From the NCBI GenBank assembly GCA_027923965.1, contig AP026969.1:3720001-3784000 (forward strand): DNA of 64,000 nucleotides, in the 5' to 3' direction. This DNA is from Comamonadaceae bacterium OS-1. Its GTDB lineage: Bacteria > Pseudomonadota > Gammaproteobacteria > Burkholderiales > Burkholderiaceae_C. The translations under genes were made by a program, and so were the position numbers. The notes under the pieces are model-generated. The model was not told the DNA's origin. It made no database searches and saw nothing but the letters and a program-made list of their open reading frames with translations. Shown piece by piece: positions 24,374 through 34,662 of this stretch (positions are counted from its first letter, which is position 1; each line of letters opens with the position of its first letter).

Positions 24374-25702
24374 CTAGTTCACCATGCCCAGCACGCGTGG
24401 CAGCCACAAGGTCAGGCTGGGCCAGAAGGTCACCACCAGCAAGAAGCCGATCATGGTCTTCAGCCAGGGCCAAACGGCGACGGTCAGCTCGCTGATACCC
24501 ATTTTGGTGATGCCCGATGCCACATACAGGTTCAAGCCGACGGGAGGGTGGCACAGGCCGACTTCCATGTTCACGGCCATCAGAATGCCGAAGTGCACCG
24601 GGTGGATGCCCATCTTGACGGCCACCGGGAACAGGATGGGGGCCATGATCAGCACAATCGCAGCCGGGTCCATAAAGTTGCCCGCGGCCAGCAGAATCAC
24701 GTTCACCAGCAGCAGGAAGGCCACCAGGCCAAAGCCCTGGGCGGTCATCCACGCGGCCATGGCCTGCGGAATCTGCTCCGAGGTCATCAGGAACGAGAAC
24801 AGCACCGCGTTGGTGATGATGTACAGCAGCATGGAGCTCATGGCGGCTGCACTCAGCAGCGACTTGGGCACGTCGCTCAGCTTCAGGTCCTTGTAGACAA
24901 ACACCGAGATGAAAAACGCATACACCGCCGCCATGGCAGCTGCCTCGGTGGGCGTGAATTTGCCGCTGTAGATGCCGCCAATCACCACCACGATCAGCAA
25001 CAAACCCCACATGCTGTCGCGGAAGGCCTGGTAGCGCTCACGCCAGGTCGCCTTGGGCATGCGCGGGTAGTCCAGCTTCTTGGCACGCCACCAGGTGGTC
25101 ACGCCCAGCAAAAAAGACAGGCACAGGCCGGGCACGATACCGGCCAGGAACAACTGCCCCACCGAGGCCGAGCTGACGGCTTCGCCATTCGGGCCCACAC
25201 CGTTCATACCGGCTGTGGCGATGGAGTAGATCACCAGGTTGATGGACGGCGGGAACAAGATGCCCAGCGCACCCGAGGTGGCAATCACGCCCGCCCCGAA
25301 TTGCTTGGGATAGCCCTGCTTGACCATGGCGGGCAGCATGATGGAGCCCACCGCCACCACAGTGGCCACCGACGAGCCGGAAATGGCTGCAAACAGCGCA
25401 CAGGCCAGCACACCCGCCAGGCCCATGCCGCCGTACCAGTGGCCAATCATGGAGGTGCAGAAGTTGATCATGCGCTTGGCCACGCCGCCGTGCGTCAAGA
25501 AGTTGCCCGCCAGAATGAAGAACGGAATCGCCATGATCTCGAACTTCTCGATGCCGGTAAACAGCTTCAAGGCCACCGAGGCCACGGGCACGTCGGTCAG
25601 CGTGAACAGAAAGGTCAGTACCGTCAGGCCCAGCGAGATGGAGATGGGCATGCCCGTCAACATCAGCACCACCAGCAGGGAAAAGATGATGAGGGTGTTC
25701 AT
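24374..25702 (-). CDS. dctM: TRAP transporter large permease DctM
   Basis: DctM is the 12-helix channel subunit of a sodium-driven TRAP importer for C4-dicarboxylates or similar acids. The 442-residue length is standard. Family features include LTGMPISISLGL at the start, the AIPFFILAGNFLTHGG loop, ISGSSVATVVAVGSIMLPAM, and the GxxxPPS-type ILFPPSINLVIY segment. Its start overlaps the DctQ stop by four bases (ATGA), so the two membrane subunits are translationally coupled. Substrate is inferred from the DctP sequence and the neighbouring DctSR pair. Confidence 0.95.
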   Translation of the reverse strand: MNTLIIFSLLVVLMLTGMPISISLGLTVLTFLFTLTDVPVASVALKLFTGIEKFEIMAIPFFILAGNFLTHGGVAKRMINFCTSMIGHWYGGMGLAGVLACALFAAISGSSVATVVAVGSIMLPAMVKQGYPKQFGAGVIATSGALGILFPPSINLVIYSIATAGMNGVGPNGEAVSSASVGQLFLAGIVPGLCLSFLLGVTTWWRAKKLDYPRMPKATWRERYQAFRDSMWGLLLIVVVIGGIYSGKFTPTEAAAMAAVYAFFISVFVYKDLKLSDVPKSLLSAAAMSSMLLYIITNAVLFSFLMTSEQIPQAMAAWMTAQGFGLVAFLLLVNVILLAAGNFMDPAAIVLIMAPILFPVAVKMGIHPVHFGILMAVNMEVGLCHPPVGLNLYVASGITKMGISELTVAVWPWLKTMIGFLLVVTFWPSLTLWLPRVLGMVN

Positions 25703-26316
25703 TTATCGGCTCCAGCGTGGGCGGCATCTGCGTCGTCGTCAACGCCCGCTACCGCGTGGGATGCATGCGGCACTTCACCCGTCTTCAAAAACTGCCAGGC
25801 CACCTGCAAAAAGCGAAAGCTCATCAGCGACGAACCCAAAGGCACGCAGGAATAGGCGATCCAGGTGGGGATTTCCATGTCGGGCGAGGTGGGGCCTTCG
25901 GGCACGTCGCCCAGCTCCAGGCCCAGCGTATGGAACAGTGCGTAGTGGAAGCCGTTTTCCCACACGAAATGCGCCCCCAGCGTGGCGACCACACCGGTAA
26001 ACAGGGCACCCGCCAGCAGGCCGAACAGCACCAGGTATTTGGCCTTTTCGGGGGGCAACTGGCGCACCAGCACGTCCACGCCCACGTGGGTGCCGTTGCG
26101 CACGCCATAGGCCGCACCAAACTTGGCCATCCACACAAACATGTAGATGCACAGCTCTTGCGCCCAGCTCACGTCCAGGCGCACGGCGTAGTCCTGGATG
26201 TAGGGCACGCCGCTCAGAAAGCGGTGCACCACCGCCATGAAGATCACCAAGGTGGCGGCACCGATCAGGAAGGTGATCAGCCATTCCTCCAGGTGGTTCA
26301 GGATTCGATTGAACAT
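25699..26316 (-). CDS. dctQ: TRAP transporter small permease DctQ
   Basis: DctQ is the four-helix partner of DctM. ATG 26316 (FNRILNHLEEWLITFLIG) is chosen over the longer frame because GGAGA precedes it. Four hydrophobic helices are visible: near residue 15, around 75-95 (WAQELCIYMFVWMAKFG, the conserved TRAP small-subunit signature), 105-125 and 170-190. The C-terminal 20 residues are an acidic tail (DDDADAAH). It has 205 residues. It overlaps dctM by four bases and follows dctP by about 57. Confidence 0.93.
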   Translation of the reverse strand: MFNRILNHLEEWLITFLIGAATLVIFMAVVHRFLSGVPYIQDYAVRLDVSWAQELCIYMFVWMAKFGAAYGVRNGTHVGVDVLVRQLPPEKAKYLVLFGLLAGALFTGVVATLGAHFVWENGFHYALFHTLGLELGDVPEGPTSPDMEIPTWIAYSCVPLGSSLMSFRFLQVAWQFLKTGEVPHASHAVAGVDDDADAAHAGADK

Positions 26317-26373
26317 GGGTTCTCCAAAAATCGCCGCGCCATGGAAAGCCACGGCAGCGGCTGATTTTTTCTC

Positions 26374-27393
26374 TTACTTGGGGGCCACGAAACCGGTGGC
26401 TTTGTAGGCGGCGTCGATGGTGGCCTTGCCCACGCGCGCCTCCATCTCCTTGTGCACCGGCATCAGCGCCTTCTTCCACTCGTTCAGCTCGGCCGGGGTG
26501 GGGGTGTAGACGGTGGTTTTACCGCTGGCCTTGATTTTTTCCAGCGCCTGCACGTTTTCGGTGGCGGCAATCGCGTTGGCGTAGGTGGTGGCATCCTTGA
26601 CCGCGCCTTCCAGCGTGGTGCGGATGTCGGCGGGCAGACCTTCCCAGAACTTCTTGTTGACGATCACCGCATAGGCCAGGTGGCCGTGGTTGGACAGGGT
26701 GATGTGCTTTTGCACTTCATAGGTCTTCTGGGTGTAGAAGTTGGACGGCACGCCTTCGGTGCCATCCACCACGCCGGACTGCAGCGCCTGGTACAACTCG
26801 CTGAAAGCCATCACCTGCGGGATTGCGCCCAGGGCACGCATCTGCGCGTCCAGCACCTTGGAGCTCTGGATGCGCATCTTCATGCCCTTGAAATCGGCCA
26901 CGGTGTGCAGCGGCTTGTTGGCGCTCATGATGTGGAAACCGTTGTCCCAGTAGGCCAGGCCGTGGATGCCCTTGGGCTCCAGTTTCTTGAACAGGTCGGC
27001 ACCCAGCGGGCCTTCGGTGATGGCGCGGAATGCTGCGTCGTCCTTGAACAGGAAAGGCAGGTCAAACACCTCGAATTCCTTGGCACCCAGCGGGCCGAAC
27101 TTGGCCAGCGACGGGGCCAGCATCTGCACCGAACCCAGTTGCAGCGCCTCCAGTTCTTCCTTGTCTTTGTACAGCTGGCTGTTGGGGTACAGCTCGACCT
27201 TGACCTTGCCCTTGGTGCGCTCTTCGGCCAGCTCCTTGAAGCGCTGTGCGCCCTTGCCCTTGGGGGTGTCGGGGGCGACCACGTGGCTGAACTTGATGAC
27301 GATGGGGGCCTGCGCAAAAGCGACGGTGGCGGCACACAGGGTGGCGGCGGCGATGGCGGCCTGGACCAGGGTACGGCGGGCAATGGGGTGCAT
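26374..27393 (-). CDS. dctP: TRAP transporter solute-binding protein DctP
   Basis: This is the periplasmic binding protein, 339 residues. The signal peptide (RRTLVQAAIAAATLCAATVA, cut after AFA) starts with a twin Arg but looks Sec-compatible. The mature part has IKFSHVVAPDTPKGKGAQ, FDLPFLF, and MRIQSSKVLDAQMRALGA, whose Arg contacts the substrate carboxylate in DctP proteins, then QALQSGVVDGTEG. The close match to C4-dicarboxylate DctP suggests malate, succinate or fumarate. It is first in the dctPQM operon and divergent from dctS. Confidence 0.93.
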   Translation of the reverse strand: MHPIARRTLVQAAIAAATLCAATVAFAQAPIVIKFSHVVAPDTPKGKGAQRFKELAEERTKGKVKVELYPNSQLYKDKEELEALQLGSVQMLAPSLAKFGPLGAKEFEVFDLPFLFKDDAAFRAITEGPLGADLFKKLEPKGIHGLAYWDNGFHIMSANKPLHTVADFKGMKMRIQSSKVLDAQMRALGAIPQVMAFSELYQALQSGVVDGTEGVPSNFYTQKTYEVQKHITLSNHGHLAYAVIVNKKFWEGLPADIRTTLEGAVKDATTYANAIAATENVQALEKIKASGKTTVYTPTPAELNEWKKALMPVHKEMEARVGKATIDAAYKATGFVAPK

Positions 27394-27460
27394 GGTGGTG
27401 TCTCCAAATGGAAATGTTGCGATGGGGCGCAGTGTGTTCTGCGGGCCACCGGGCGGGTAG

Positions 27461-27474
27461 TGTGGACTTCCACA
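27461..27474. promoter_or_regulatory. Palindrome between dctP and dctS
   Basis: TGTGGACTTCCACA is a perfect dyad (TGTGGA-N2-TCCACA) in the 165-bp gap between the divergent TRAP operon and the sensor kinase gene. It is a candidate site for the LuxR-type regulator DctR coded alongside. Confidence 0.5.
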
Positions 27475-27558
27475 TTTATCGCCCTGCGGCGGCTTGAATT
27501 GCGGGTTTTCCCTTAATCCCCACGCCCTGCCGAAAAGGGCAAACGCTAGACTGCAGCC

Positions 27559-29499
27559 ATGCCTTTCCACCCCATGCCCCACACCGCGCCGCGCCGCGAT
27601 GCGCGCAGCAAGCTGTGGGCCCTGCCGCTGCTGGCTGCGGTGCTGTTTGTGGCCGGGGTGATCGTGTGGGCCTGGCGCTCCGAGCTGGACGACGCTGCCG
27701 ACCGCCGCGCCACCATGATTGCCGATGCGCTCAGCACCGAAGCCCAGCTGCGTGGCCGCGTGGATGTGGAAATGGCCCACCTGCAAGACCTGGCCAAGCA
27801 AATCCCCAAGCTGCCGCGTAACGCAAAGGCGCTGGCGGCCAACACCGATGTGGCCGAAGGCCTGCGCCGCCTCTGGCTCAGCGTGACCTGGCTGGATGCC
27901 AACAACCGCATCGTGGCCCACGTGCCCGAGCAGCATCCCATGACCGACACCGCCATCCGCGAGACGCTGGACAGCGCGGGCGTGTCGGCCCATCTGGTAC
28001 AGCCCGCCGGGGCCGACAGGCTGGTGGTGCGCTATTCGGCCGCCCTGCTGCTGCGCCGCGGTGCCCCCTGGTGGCTGACCCGCAAATACGATGTGGAGCT
28101 GATCGACAGCACCGACCAGGCGATTGCCTCGGTGGACGAAGTGCCCTTGCGGCTGGACCCCCAGGTCCATGAAAGCTACAAGGTGCAGGTCGGCGGCAAC
28201 ATGCCCGGCACCTACCTGGAGCTGACCCTGCGCGAAGTGCAACGCCCGTTTTGGCGCAGCCTGCCCATCGTACTGGTGGGCGGCTTCCTGGGGCTGATGC
28301 TGGTGGCCACCGCCCTGCTGCGCCGCCAGATGCGGCAGATCTCGCGGGCCGAAGACGCTTGGCGCACCGAAGCCGCCTGGCGCCAGGCCATGGAAGACTC
28401 GGCCCTGGTGGGGCTGCGCGCACGCGATGCCGATGGCCGCATCCTGTTTGTCAACCGCACCTTTTGCGACATGGTCGGCCTGCCCGCCCAGGCCCTGGTC
28501 GGGCTGGCCCCGCCCATGCCCTACTGGCCGCCCGAGTCCCTGGCCGAGGTGATGCAGCGCCACAAAAGCAACCTGGCGGGCAACGCCCCGCGCGACGGCT
28601 ACGAAGCCGTGTGGCGCCACCAGGACGGCCACCAGCTCAACGTGATGGTGTTCGAGTCGCCGCTCATCGATGCCTATGGCACCCAGATCGGCTGGATGGG
28701 CTCCATCATCGACATCACCGCCCGCAAGCAGCTCGAAGAACGCCAGCGCCACCAGGCCGAGGCCATGGCCACCCAGTCGCGCCTGACCACGCTGGGCGAA
28801 GTCGCCTCGGCCCTGGCCCACCAGCTGAACCAGCCGCTCACCGCCGTGATCGGCTACAACGCCGGCCTGCAGCGCATGCTGGGCCAGGATGCCAGCGCCA
28901 ACCCATCCCTGCTCAAGGCGCTCAAAAGCCAGGGCGAACAGGCCGCCGAGGCCGGGCGCATCGTGCAGCGCATCCGCGAGTTCCTCACCCGCCGCGCGCC
29001 CCAGCGCGAGCCCTGCGACCTGGCCGCCGTGGCGCGCCGCGCGGTAGAGCTGCTGCAGCGTGACCTGCAACGCCAGCAGATCCAGATCGACTGGGAGGTG
29101 CAGCCCGAGCTGCCGCCCGTCTTTGCCGACCCCATCCTCATCGAACAGGTGCTGATCAACCTGGTGCGCAACGCCGCCGATGCGCTGGCCGCCCAGGGCT
29201 CCGGCGGCCGCATCCAGATCGCCACCACGCTGGCGACCCCACAACAGGTGCGCCTGGCCGTGGGCGACGACGGCCCCGGGCTGGAGGGCCGCAGCATCGA
29301 GCAACTGACCACCGCGTTCTACTCCACCAAAGCCGACGGCATGGGCATGGGGCTGGCCATCTGCCGCTCCATCATCGAGCTGCACCACGGCAGCATGGAG
29401 GCCGATGCCAGCCCGTGGGGCGGCGCGCGCCTGTCCTTCAGCCTACCGGTGTTCGACACCACGCTGCACACCACCATGGACGAGGAAACCACCTTATGA
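27559..29499 (+). CDS. dctS: C4-dicarboxylate sensor histidine kinase (DctS-like)
   Basis: This is a 646-residue inner-membrane kinase. TM1 is at about 19-38, the periplasmic sensor domain at 40-230, TM2 near 234-254, a PAS domain at about 272-390 (LFVNRTFCDMVGLP) and then the kinase core. The phosphorylated His421 is in ALAHQLNQPLTAV, the N-box in LVRNAADAL (Asn538), then DDGPGLEG and GMGMGLAIC. Its direction is opposite to dctPQM and its end overlaps the response regulator gene. By analogy with Rhodobacter DctSR it would sense outside dicarboxylates and switch on the TRAP genes. Confidence 0.92.
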   Translation: MPFHPMPHTAPRRDARSKLWALPLLAAVLFVAGVIVWAWRSELDDAADRRATMIADALSTEAQLRGRVDVEMAHLQDLAKQIPKLPRNAKALAANTDVAEGLRRLWLSVTWLDANNRIVAHVPEQHPMTDTAIRETLDSAGVSAHLVQPAGADRLVVRYSAALLLRRGAPWWLTRKYDVELIDSTDQAIASVDEVPLRLDPQVHESYKVQVGGNMPGTYLELTLREVQRPFWRSLPIVLVGGFLGLMLVATALLRRQMRQISRAEDAWRTEAAWRQAMEDSALVGLRARDADGRILFVNRTFCDMVGLPAQALVGLAPPMPYWPPESLAEVMQRHKSNLAGNAPRDGYEAVWRHQDGHQLNVMVFESPLIDAYGTQIGWMGSIIDITARKQLEERQRHQAEAMATQSRLTTLGEVASALAHQLNQPLTAVIGYNAGLQRMLGQDASANPSLLKALKSQGEQAAEAGRIVQRIREFLTRRAPQREPCDLAAVARRAVELLQRDLQRQQIQIDWEVQPELPPVFADPILIEQVLINLVRNAADALAAQGSGGRIQIATTLATPQQVRLAVGDDGPGLEGRSIEQLTTAFYSTKADGMGMGLAICRSIIELHHGSMEADASPWGGARLSFSLPVFDTTLHTTMDEETTL

Positions 29500-30113
29500 C
29501 CCCCTCCCCCGATACCGTCGCCGTGCACCTGGTGGACGACGAAGCCCCGGTGCGCGAGGCGCTGGAGTTTTTGTTCAGCTCCCACGGCTTCAATGTGCGC
29601 AGCTACGCCAGCGGCCCGGAGTTCCTGGCCGCGCTGGGCGGCCCCACGCCCGTGCGTGGCTGCATCCTGCTGGACGTGCGCATGGAGCCTATGTCGGGCC
29701 TGCAGGTGCACGACACCCTGGTGGCACGCGGCGTGCCGGTGCCGGTGATCTTTTTGACCGGCCACGGCGATATCCCTATGGCGGTGGAGGCGCTGAAAAA
29801 AGGCGCGTTCGATTTTGTGGAAAAACCCTTTGGCGATGCCGCCCTGGTGGACCGGGTGCGCGACGCACTGGCCGCCGAGGCCGCCCAGCAACTGCGCCTG
29901 GCCGAAGGCGATGCCCGCGGTGCCAAGCTGGCCGGACTCACCCCGCGCGAGCAGGACGTGATGCATCGCGTGGCCGCAGGCAAGCTCAACAAGGTGATAG
30001 CCGACGAAATGCACGTCTCCATGCGCACCGTAGAGGTGTACCGCGCCCGGGTCTACGCCAAGCTGGGCGTGCGCTCGGCGGCCGAAGTGGCCACGCTGTT
30101 GGCCAAAAGTTGA
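29496..30113 (+). CDS. dctR: LuxR/FixJ-type response regulator (DctR-like)
   Basis: This has 205 residues. The receiver domain (1-125) has the acidic pocket VDDE, phosphorylated Asp60 in ILLDVRM, LTGHGD and the EKPF lysine. The C-terminal LuxR helix-turn-helix reads LTPREQDVMHRVAAGKLNK, then HVSMRTVEVYRARVYAKLG. ATG 29496 overlaps the kinase stop (ATGA). It should bind upstream of dctPQM once phosphorylated; the TGTGGA palindrome in that gap is a candidate site. A longer in-frame ORF from 29415 overlaps the kinase gene and is not the start. Confidence 0.93.
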   Translation: MTPSPDTVAVHLVDDEAPVREALEFLFSSHGFNVRSYASGPEFLAALGGPTPVRGCILLDVRMEPMSGLQVHDTLVARGVPVPVIFLTGHGDIPMAVEALKKGAFDFVEKPFGDAALVDRVRDALAAEAAQQLRLAEGDARGAKLAGLTPREQDVMHRVAAGKLNKVIADEMHVSMRTVEVYRARVYAKLGVRSAAEVATLLAKS

Positions 30114-30129
30114 GATTTATAAAGAATCG

Positions 30130-30162
30130 GCTGCTTGTGCTGATCCCACCAGCACAAGCAGC
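30130..30162. terminator. Bidirectional hairpin (dispersed repeat) between dctR and YncE-like gene
   Basis: Perfect 12-base arms GCTGCTTGTGCT/AGCACAAGCAGC with a nine-base loop, flanked by AT-rich sequence (element about 30114-30181). It sits between two convergent genes, so it can end both transcripts. Confidence 0.7.
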
Positions 30163-30186
30163 TCCTATTTCAATAGCGTTGCCGTT

Positions 30187-31266
30187 TTACTTGCTGTACG
30201 TCAGCACGTAGAACTTGTTGTCAAAAAACGTGTTCGCGTAGTAGGGCGAGACGCTGGTGGTGATTTTCTTGGCGTAGTCGGCGCTGCCCTCGGCGGTGAT
30301 GGCGTAGATCTTCTTGCTGCCGTGGTCCATCGCCATGGTGCGCACACCGGCCTGGGTGCCCAGGGCTTCGGACGGCTTGTAGGTATTGGCATCCACCTGC
30401 TCGAACACGTTCATCACCGCGTTCACGCCGTTGGCCAAAAACACCCGTTTCAGACCTGCGTCATACACCACCTCGTCGTTGCCGCCGCCGATCTCGGCGG
30501 TGTAGAGGATGGCACCGTTGTCGGCATCCATCACTGCAAACGAGGGCTTCACCGTGGCGCTGCCGCGGCAGCCCAGAAAGATGCGGTGGTGGGCGGCATC
30601 CAGCGCCAGGCCGTTGGTCTGGGCGCAGCCCGGCGTGGGCCACTGGGCGGTGACCGCCATGTCCTTGGTGTTGATGCGGTAGACCGCGTTTTCATCGCGC
30701 GAAGCCATGTAGAAATTGCCCTGGCCGTCGGCTTCGGCATGCTCGGGCTTCTTGGTGCTGACCTTGATGGAGCCCACCTGCTTGAGCGAAGGCGCTTGCA
30801 GCACCAGCAGCTCGGTGCCGTCCTTGCCTGCCGCCATATTCACCACGATGCGCTGGGTGGCGGGGTCGTAGTGGGTGGCATCCAGCTCCTCGCCCAGCTT
30901 GACCGAGGGCTGGGCTTCCAGGGTGGACAGCTTGAAGGGTGTGATGGTGCCGTTTTCGTTGTACGAGATGCCCAGGTCGAACTCGGGCATCAGCGTCGCA
31001 CCGTTGGAGCTGTCGCTGGCGGTGCTGCCGATCACGGCGATGGCCTTGTGCGTGGCGATGTCGTACACCTGCAGGCCCGCGCCCCGGCGGCCAATGAACA
31101 AATGGCCGCGCGCGGCATCCAGCGACACATAGTCCCAGGCCGACCCCTTGCCGGGAATGGCGGTGGCGTTGTCCAGGTGCCAGCCATCGAATGCGGCAGC
31201 AGGCACGGCGGCACCGGCTACAGCGGCCACAGCCGCCGCCACGGTAAACATTTTGGATAAAGACAT
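30187..31266 (-). CDS. Secreted YncE/40-residue-repeat beta-propeller protein
   Basis: This has 359 residues. ATG 31266 has AGGAG upstream; the signal peptide (SLSKMFTVAAAVAAVAGAAV, cut near PAAAFDG) sends it to the periplasm. The body is a run of four-strand blades with patterns such as GHLFIGRRGAGLQVYDIATHK, RIVVNMAAGKDGTELLVLQ and NGLALDAAHHRIFLGCRG, typical of YncE or SMP30-like propellers. Two cysteines (PGCAQ, LGCRG) could pair. Function is unknown; such proteins bind DNA fragments, metals or ligands, or serve quinoprotein systems. It stands alone between two repeat elements. Confidence 0.8.
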   Translation of the reverse strand: MSLSKMFTVAAAVAAVAGAAVPAAAFDGWHLDNATAIPGKGSAWDYVSLDAARGHLFIGRRGAGLQVYDIATHKAIAVIGSTASDSSNGATLMPEFDLGISYNENGTITPFKLSTLEAQPSVKLGEELDATHYDPATQRIVVNMAAGKDGTELLVLQAPSLKQVGSIKVSTKKPEHAEADGQGNFYMASRDENAVYRINTKDMAVTAQWPTPGCAQTNGLALDAAHHRIFLGCRGSATVKPSFAVMDADNGAILYTAEIGGGNDEVVYDAGLKRVFLANGVNAVMNVFEQVDANTYKPSEALGTQAGVRTMAMDHGSKKIYAITAEGSADYAKKITTSVSPYYANTFFDNKFYVLTYSK

Positions 31267-31382
31267 GCAAACTCCTGTTGGTGAGAGCCCGCATCCTAGG
31301 ACGGTGGTGGGCCCTGCCGCAGGGGGCAAGTACTAACGTATTTTCCACATAGGCACCGCCGGGTCGGCCCTGCATCCACCGT

Positions 31383-31444
31383 CTACAAATTCAAGAAAAA
31401 TACGGCCTCCGTGCTTATCCCACCAGCACGAGAAGCTCTAATTT
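31383..31444. repeat. Dispersed hairpin repeat copy
   Basis: GCCTCCGTGCTTATCCCACC, AGCACGAGAAGCTCTAATTT and TTATAG resemble the 30130 copy, with a less perfect stem. It lies between the thiolase stop and the YncE-like gene's upstream region and may end thiolase transcription. Confidence 0.6.
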
Positions 31445-32620
<1,176 letters not shown>

Positions 32621-32679
32621 AAGAGACTCCTTTGGGGGCCACTGTACGCCTGCTGGCATGGGGGCGAAATACTATGGTT

Positions 32680-32733
32680 TTCATAGCTTTTCACGCTTAT
32701 GGAATAAGCACAGGAAGCCGATTTTTCTTAAAA
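32680..32733. repeat. Dispersed hairpin repeat copy
   Basis: TTTTCATAGCTTTTCACGCT followed by TATGGAATAAGCACAGGAAG is a degenerate copy, with CGCTTAT/ATAAGC arms, in the gap between the AraC gene and the thiolase. Confidence 0.55.
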
Positions 32734-32734
32734 C

Positions 32735-33586
32735 CTACCGTGGCACACCGGTGACTGTATTCGGCAGCGGCGCACGCACGGCACGCCGAAAGATCGACGG
32801 CGACACGCCGGTGTGCTCCTTGAAGAAGCGCGAGAAATTGCCCGGGGCCGAGAAGCCCAAATCCAGCGCCACATCGGTCAGCGGCAGGCCTTCGCTGACC
32901 CGGCGCATGGCTTCCTCGACGCGCACCGCGCTCCAGAACACCTGCGGCGTGGCGTTGAGCTGGTCGCGGAACAGCGCGAAGAAATGCGCGCGCGACAAAC
33001 CTACCTTGGCGGCAATATCGTCCACCGTGGTCTTCTCGGCCACGTGCTCACGCATGTGGGCGATGGCTTTGCGCAGCCGGTGGTCCAGCGTGGGGCCGAA
33101 GGCGGCGGGCGGCGGCACATCGACCTGCTCGGTCGATGCCTGGATGGCAGCCTCCAGCAGCCGACCCACCTCTTCGTCCACCGCGTCACGCGGCGTGTCC
33201 AGCGCCAGAATCAAATCCAGCACCCGCCAGCAGGCCTGGCGCAGCGCCGGGTGGATGGGAATGCGCGGCGACGGGAAGCGGAAGTTGCGCCCCAGCGCCT
33301 GGCTGCGTGCGTCCAGCCAGGGCTTGGACAGCATGAAGGCCAAGAACAGGCAGGGGCCGCTGTCGTCCAGCAGCACCATGTCGTGCGACTCGAAAGCGTT
33401 GGCGCCCAGGGCGACGTTTTCGCTGTAGTCCACCACTGTCGCACCCACCTGGGCCCGGGCGCGGGCACCGCCGAGCCAGAAGGCGATCTGCGTCTCGGAG
33501 TGCGCGTGCGCCACCAGGTTGGCGCGCAGCTCCAGCACGATGGCCGTGCCGAATGCGCCGGTGTGGAGTGCGTACGCCTCGGCCAT
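32735..33586 (-). CDS. AraC family transcriptional regulator
   Basis: This is a 283-residue activator with an N-terminal cupin-like sensing half (about 1-150, HAHSETQIAFWLGG) and a C-terminal AraC DNA-binding domain of two helix-turn-helices: TTVDDIAAKVGLSRAHFFALF, split at residue 10, and LTDVALDLGFSAPGNFSRFFKEHTGVSP. ATG 33586 is chosen with AGGAC upstream; the frame is open a further 19 codons. It faces away from the FAH-hydrolase-amidohydrolase operon with a 199-bp divergent gap, so that operon is the likely target. The inducer is unknown. Confidence 0.9.
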   Translation of the reverse strand: MAEAYALHTGAFGTAIVLELRANLVAHAHSETQIAFWLGGARARAQVGATVVDYSENVALGANAFESHDMVLLDDSGPCLFLAFMLSKPWLDARSQALGRNFRFPSPRIPIHPALRQACWRVLDLILALDTPRDAVDEEVGRLLEAAIQASTEQVDVPPPAAFGPTLDHRLRKAIAHMREHVAEKTTVDDIAAKVGLSRAHFFALFRDQLNATPQVFWSAVRVEEAMRRVSEGLPLTDVALDLGFSAPGNFSRFFKEHTGVSPSIFRRAVRAPLPNTVTGVPR

Positions 33587-33785
33587 TGTGAAAGTCCTGG
33601 TGGGTGGGAATGGCCGCATTGTGTGCCCGGCAAAACCCGGCAAAACGCCCGCCTAGGGAATGTACTTAGCACGCCATCAGACGATTTGATACGCCGCCGG
33701 ACGGGCGGATAAGCCGGGTTGGGCGGGTCTACCTACAGTGGCCCTGCGCTCTCCATCCACCTCTTTCTCACTGGAAAAACCCACC

Positions 33786-34655
33786 ATGAAAATCGCCACC
33801 TACCTCGCCGAAGGCCAACGTTTTGTCGGCCTCGTCTCTGCCGACGACCGCACCGTCACAGCGCTTGATCTGCCCCGCGCAGAAGCCTTGAAAGGCGCTC
33901 TGGCCGTCATCGAAACCCTGGCCGCAGGCGGCAAGATGCCTGCCACCACGGGCAGCCCAATAGCCCTGGCCGACGTGGCGCTGGACGCGCCCATCCCCCT
34001 GCCCCGGCGCAACATTTGGTGCGTAGGCCGCAACTACCACGCACACGCCAAGGAGCTGGCCGCGTCGGTGTTCAAGGACAACAGCGCCAACACCGAGGAG
34101 TGGCCCATCGTCTTCACCAAGGTGCCCGAATGCGTGGTCGGCCCGCACGACGCGGTGCGCGTGCCGGTGGAAGTGACCACGGCGGTGGACTACGAGGCCG
34201 AGCTGGCCGTGGTGATTGGCAAGGGCGGCAAGAACATCACCCGCGCGGCCGCCATGGAACATGTGTTTGGCTACACCATCGTCAACGACGTGTCGGCCCG
34301 CGACGTGCAGGTGCGCCACCAGCAGTGGGACATGGGCAAGTCGTTTGACACCTTCTGCCCCATGGGCCCGTGGATCGTGACCGCCGACGTGCTGGACGGC
34401 CGCGAGACCCGCGTGCGCTGCTGGGTCAACGGCGAGCTGCGCCAGGACGGCCCCACGCAGAACATGATTTTTGACATCCCCACGCTGATCGAAACCATCT
34501 CGCGCGGCATCACGCTCTACCCCGGCGATGTGATTGCCACCGGCACCCCGGCGGGCGTGGGCATGGGCATGCAGCCCCCGCGCTACCTGGCGGCAGGCGA
34601 CGTGGTGCGCATCGAAATCGACGGCATCGGTGCCATCGAAAACCGCTTCGTCTGA
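33786..34655 (+). CDS. Fumarylacetoacetate hydrolase family protein
   Basis: This is a 289-residue enzyme of the FAH superfamily (hydrolases, decarboxylases and hydratases of beta-keto or dienoic acids). After an N-terminal 75-residue FAH_N-like part, the catalytic core has NIWCVGRNYHAHAKE, the metal ligands in VDYEAELAVVIG and GYTIVNDVSARDVQ, FDTFCPMGPW, and the closing YPGDVIATGTPAGVGMG. It is first in a three-gene operon behind the AraC regulator. 5-oxopent-3-ene-tricarboxylate decarboxylase, acylpyruvase and maleylpyruvate hydrolase activities are all possible; sequence alone does not decide. Confidence 0.92.
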   Translation: MKIATYLAEGQRFVGLVSADDRTVTALDLPRAEALKGALAVIETLAAGGKMPATTGSPIALADVALDAPIPLPRRNIWCVGRNYHAHAKELAASVFKDNSANTEEWPIVFTKVPECVVGPHDAVRVPVEVTTAVDYEAELAVVIGKGGKNITRAAAMEHVFGYTIVNDVSARDVQVRHQQWDMGKSFDTFCPMGPWIVTADVLDGRETRVRCWVNGELRQDGPTQNMIFDIPTLIETISRGITLYPGDVIATGTPAGVGMGMQPPRYLAAGDVVRIEIDGIGAIENRFV

Positions 34656-34662
34656 GGCCGCC

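Noticed and set aside
26374..29388. 1004-codon minus-strand frame
   Set aside because: Only the part up to 27393 is a gene (DctP, with its own signal peptide). The rest is antisense to the sensor kinase and has no recognisable protein.
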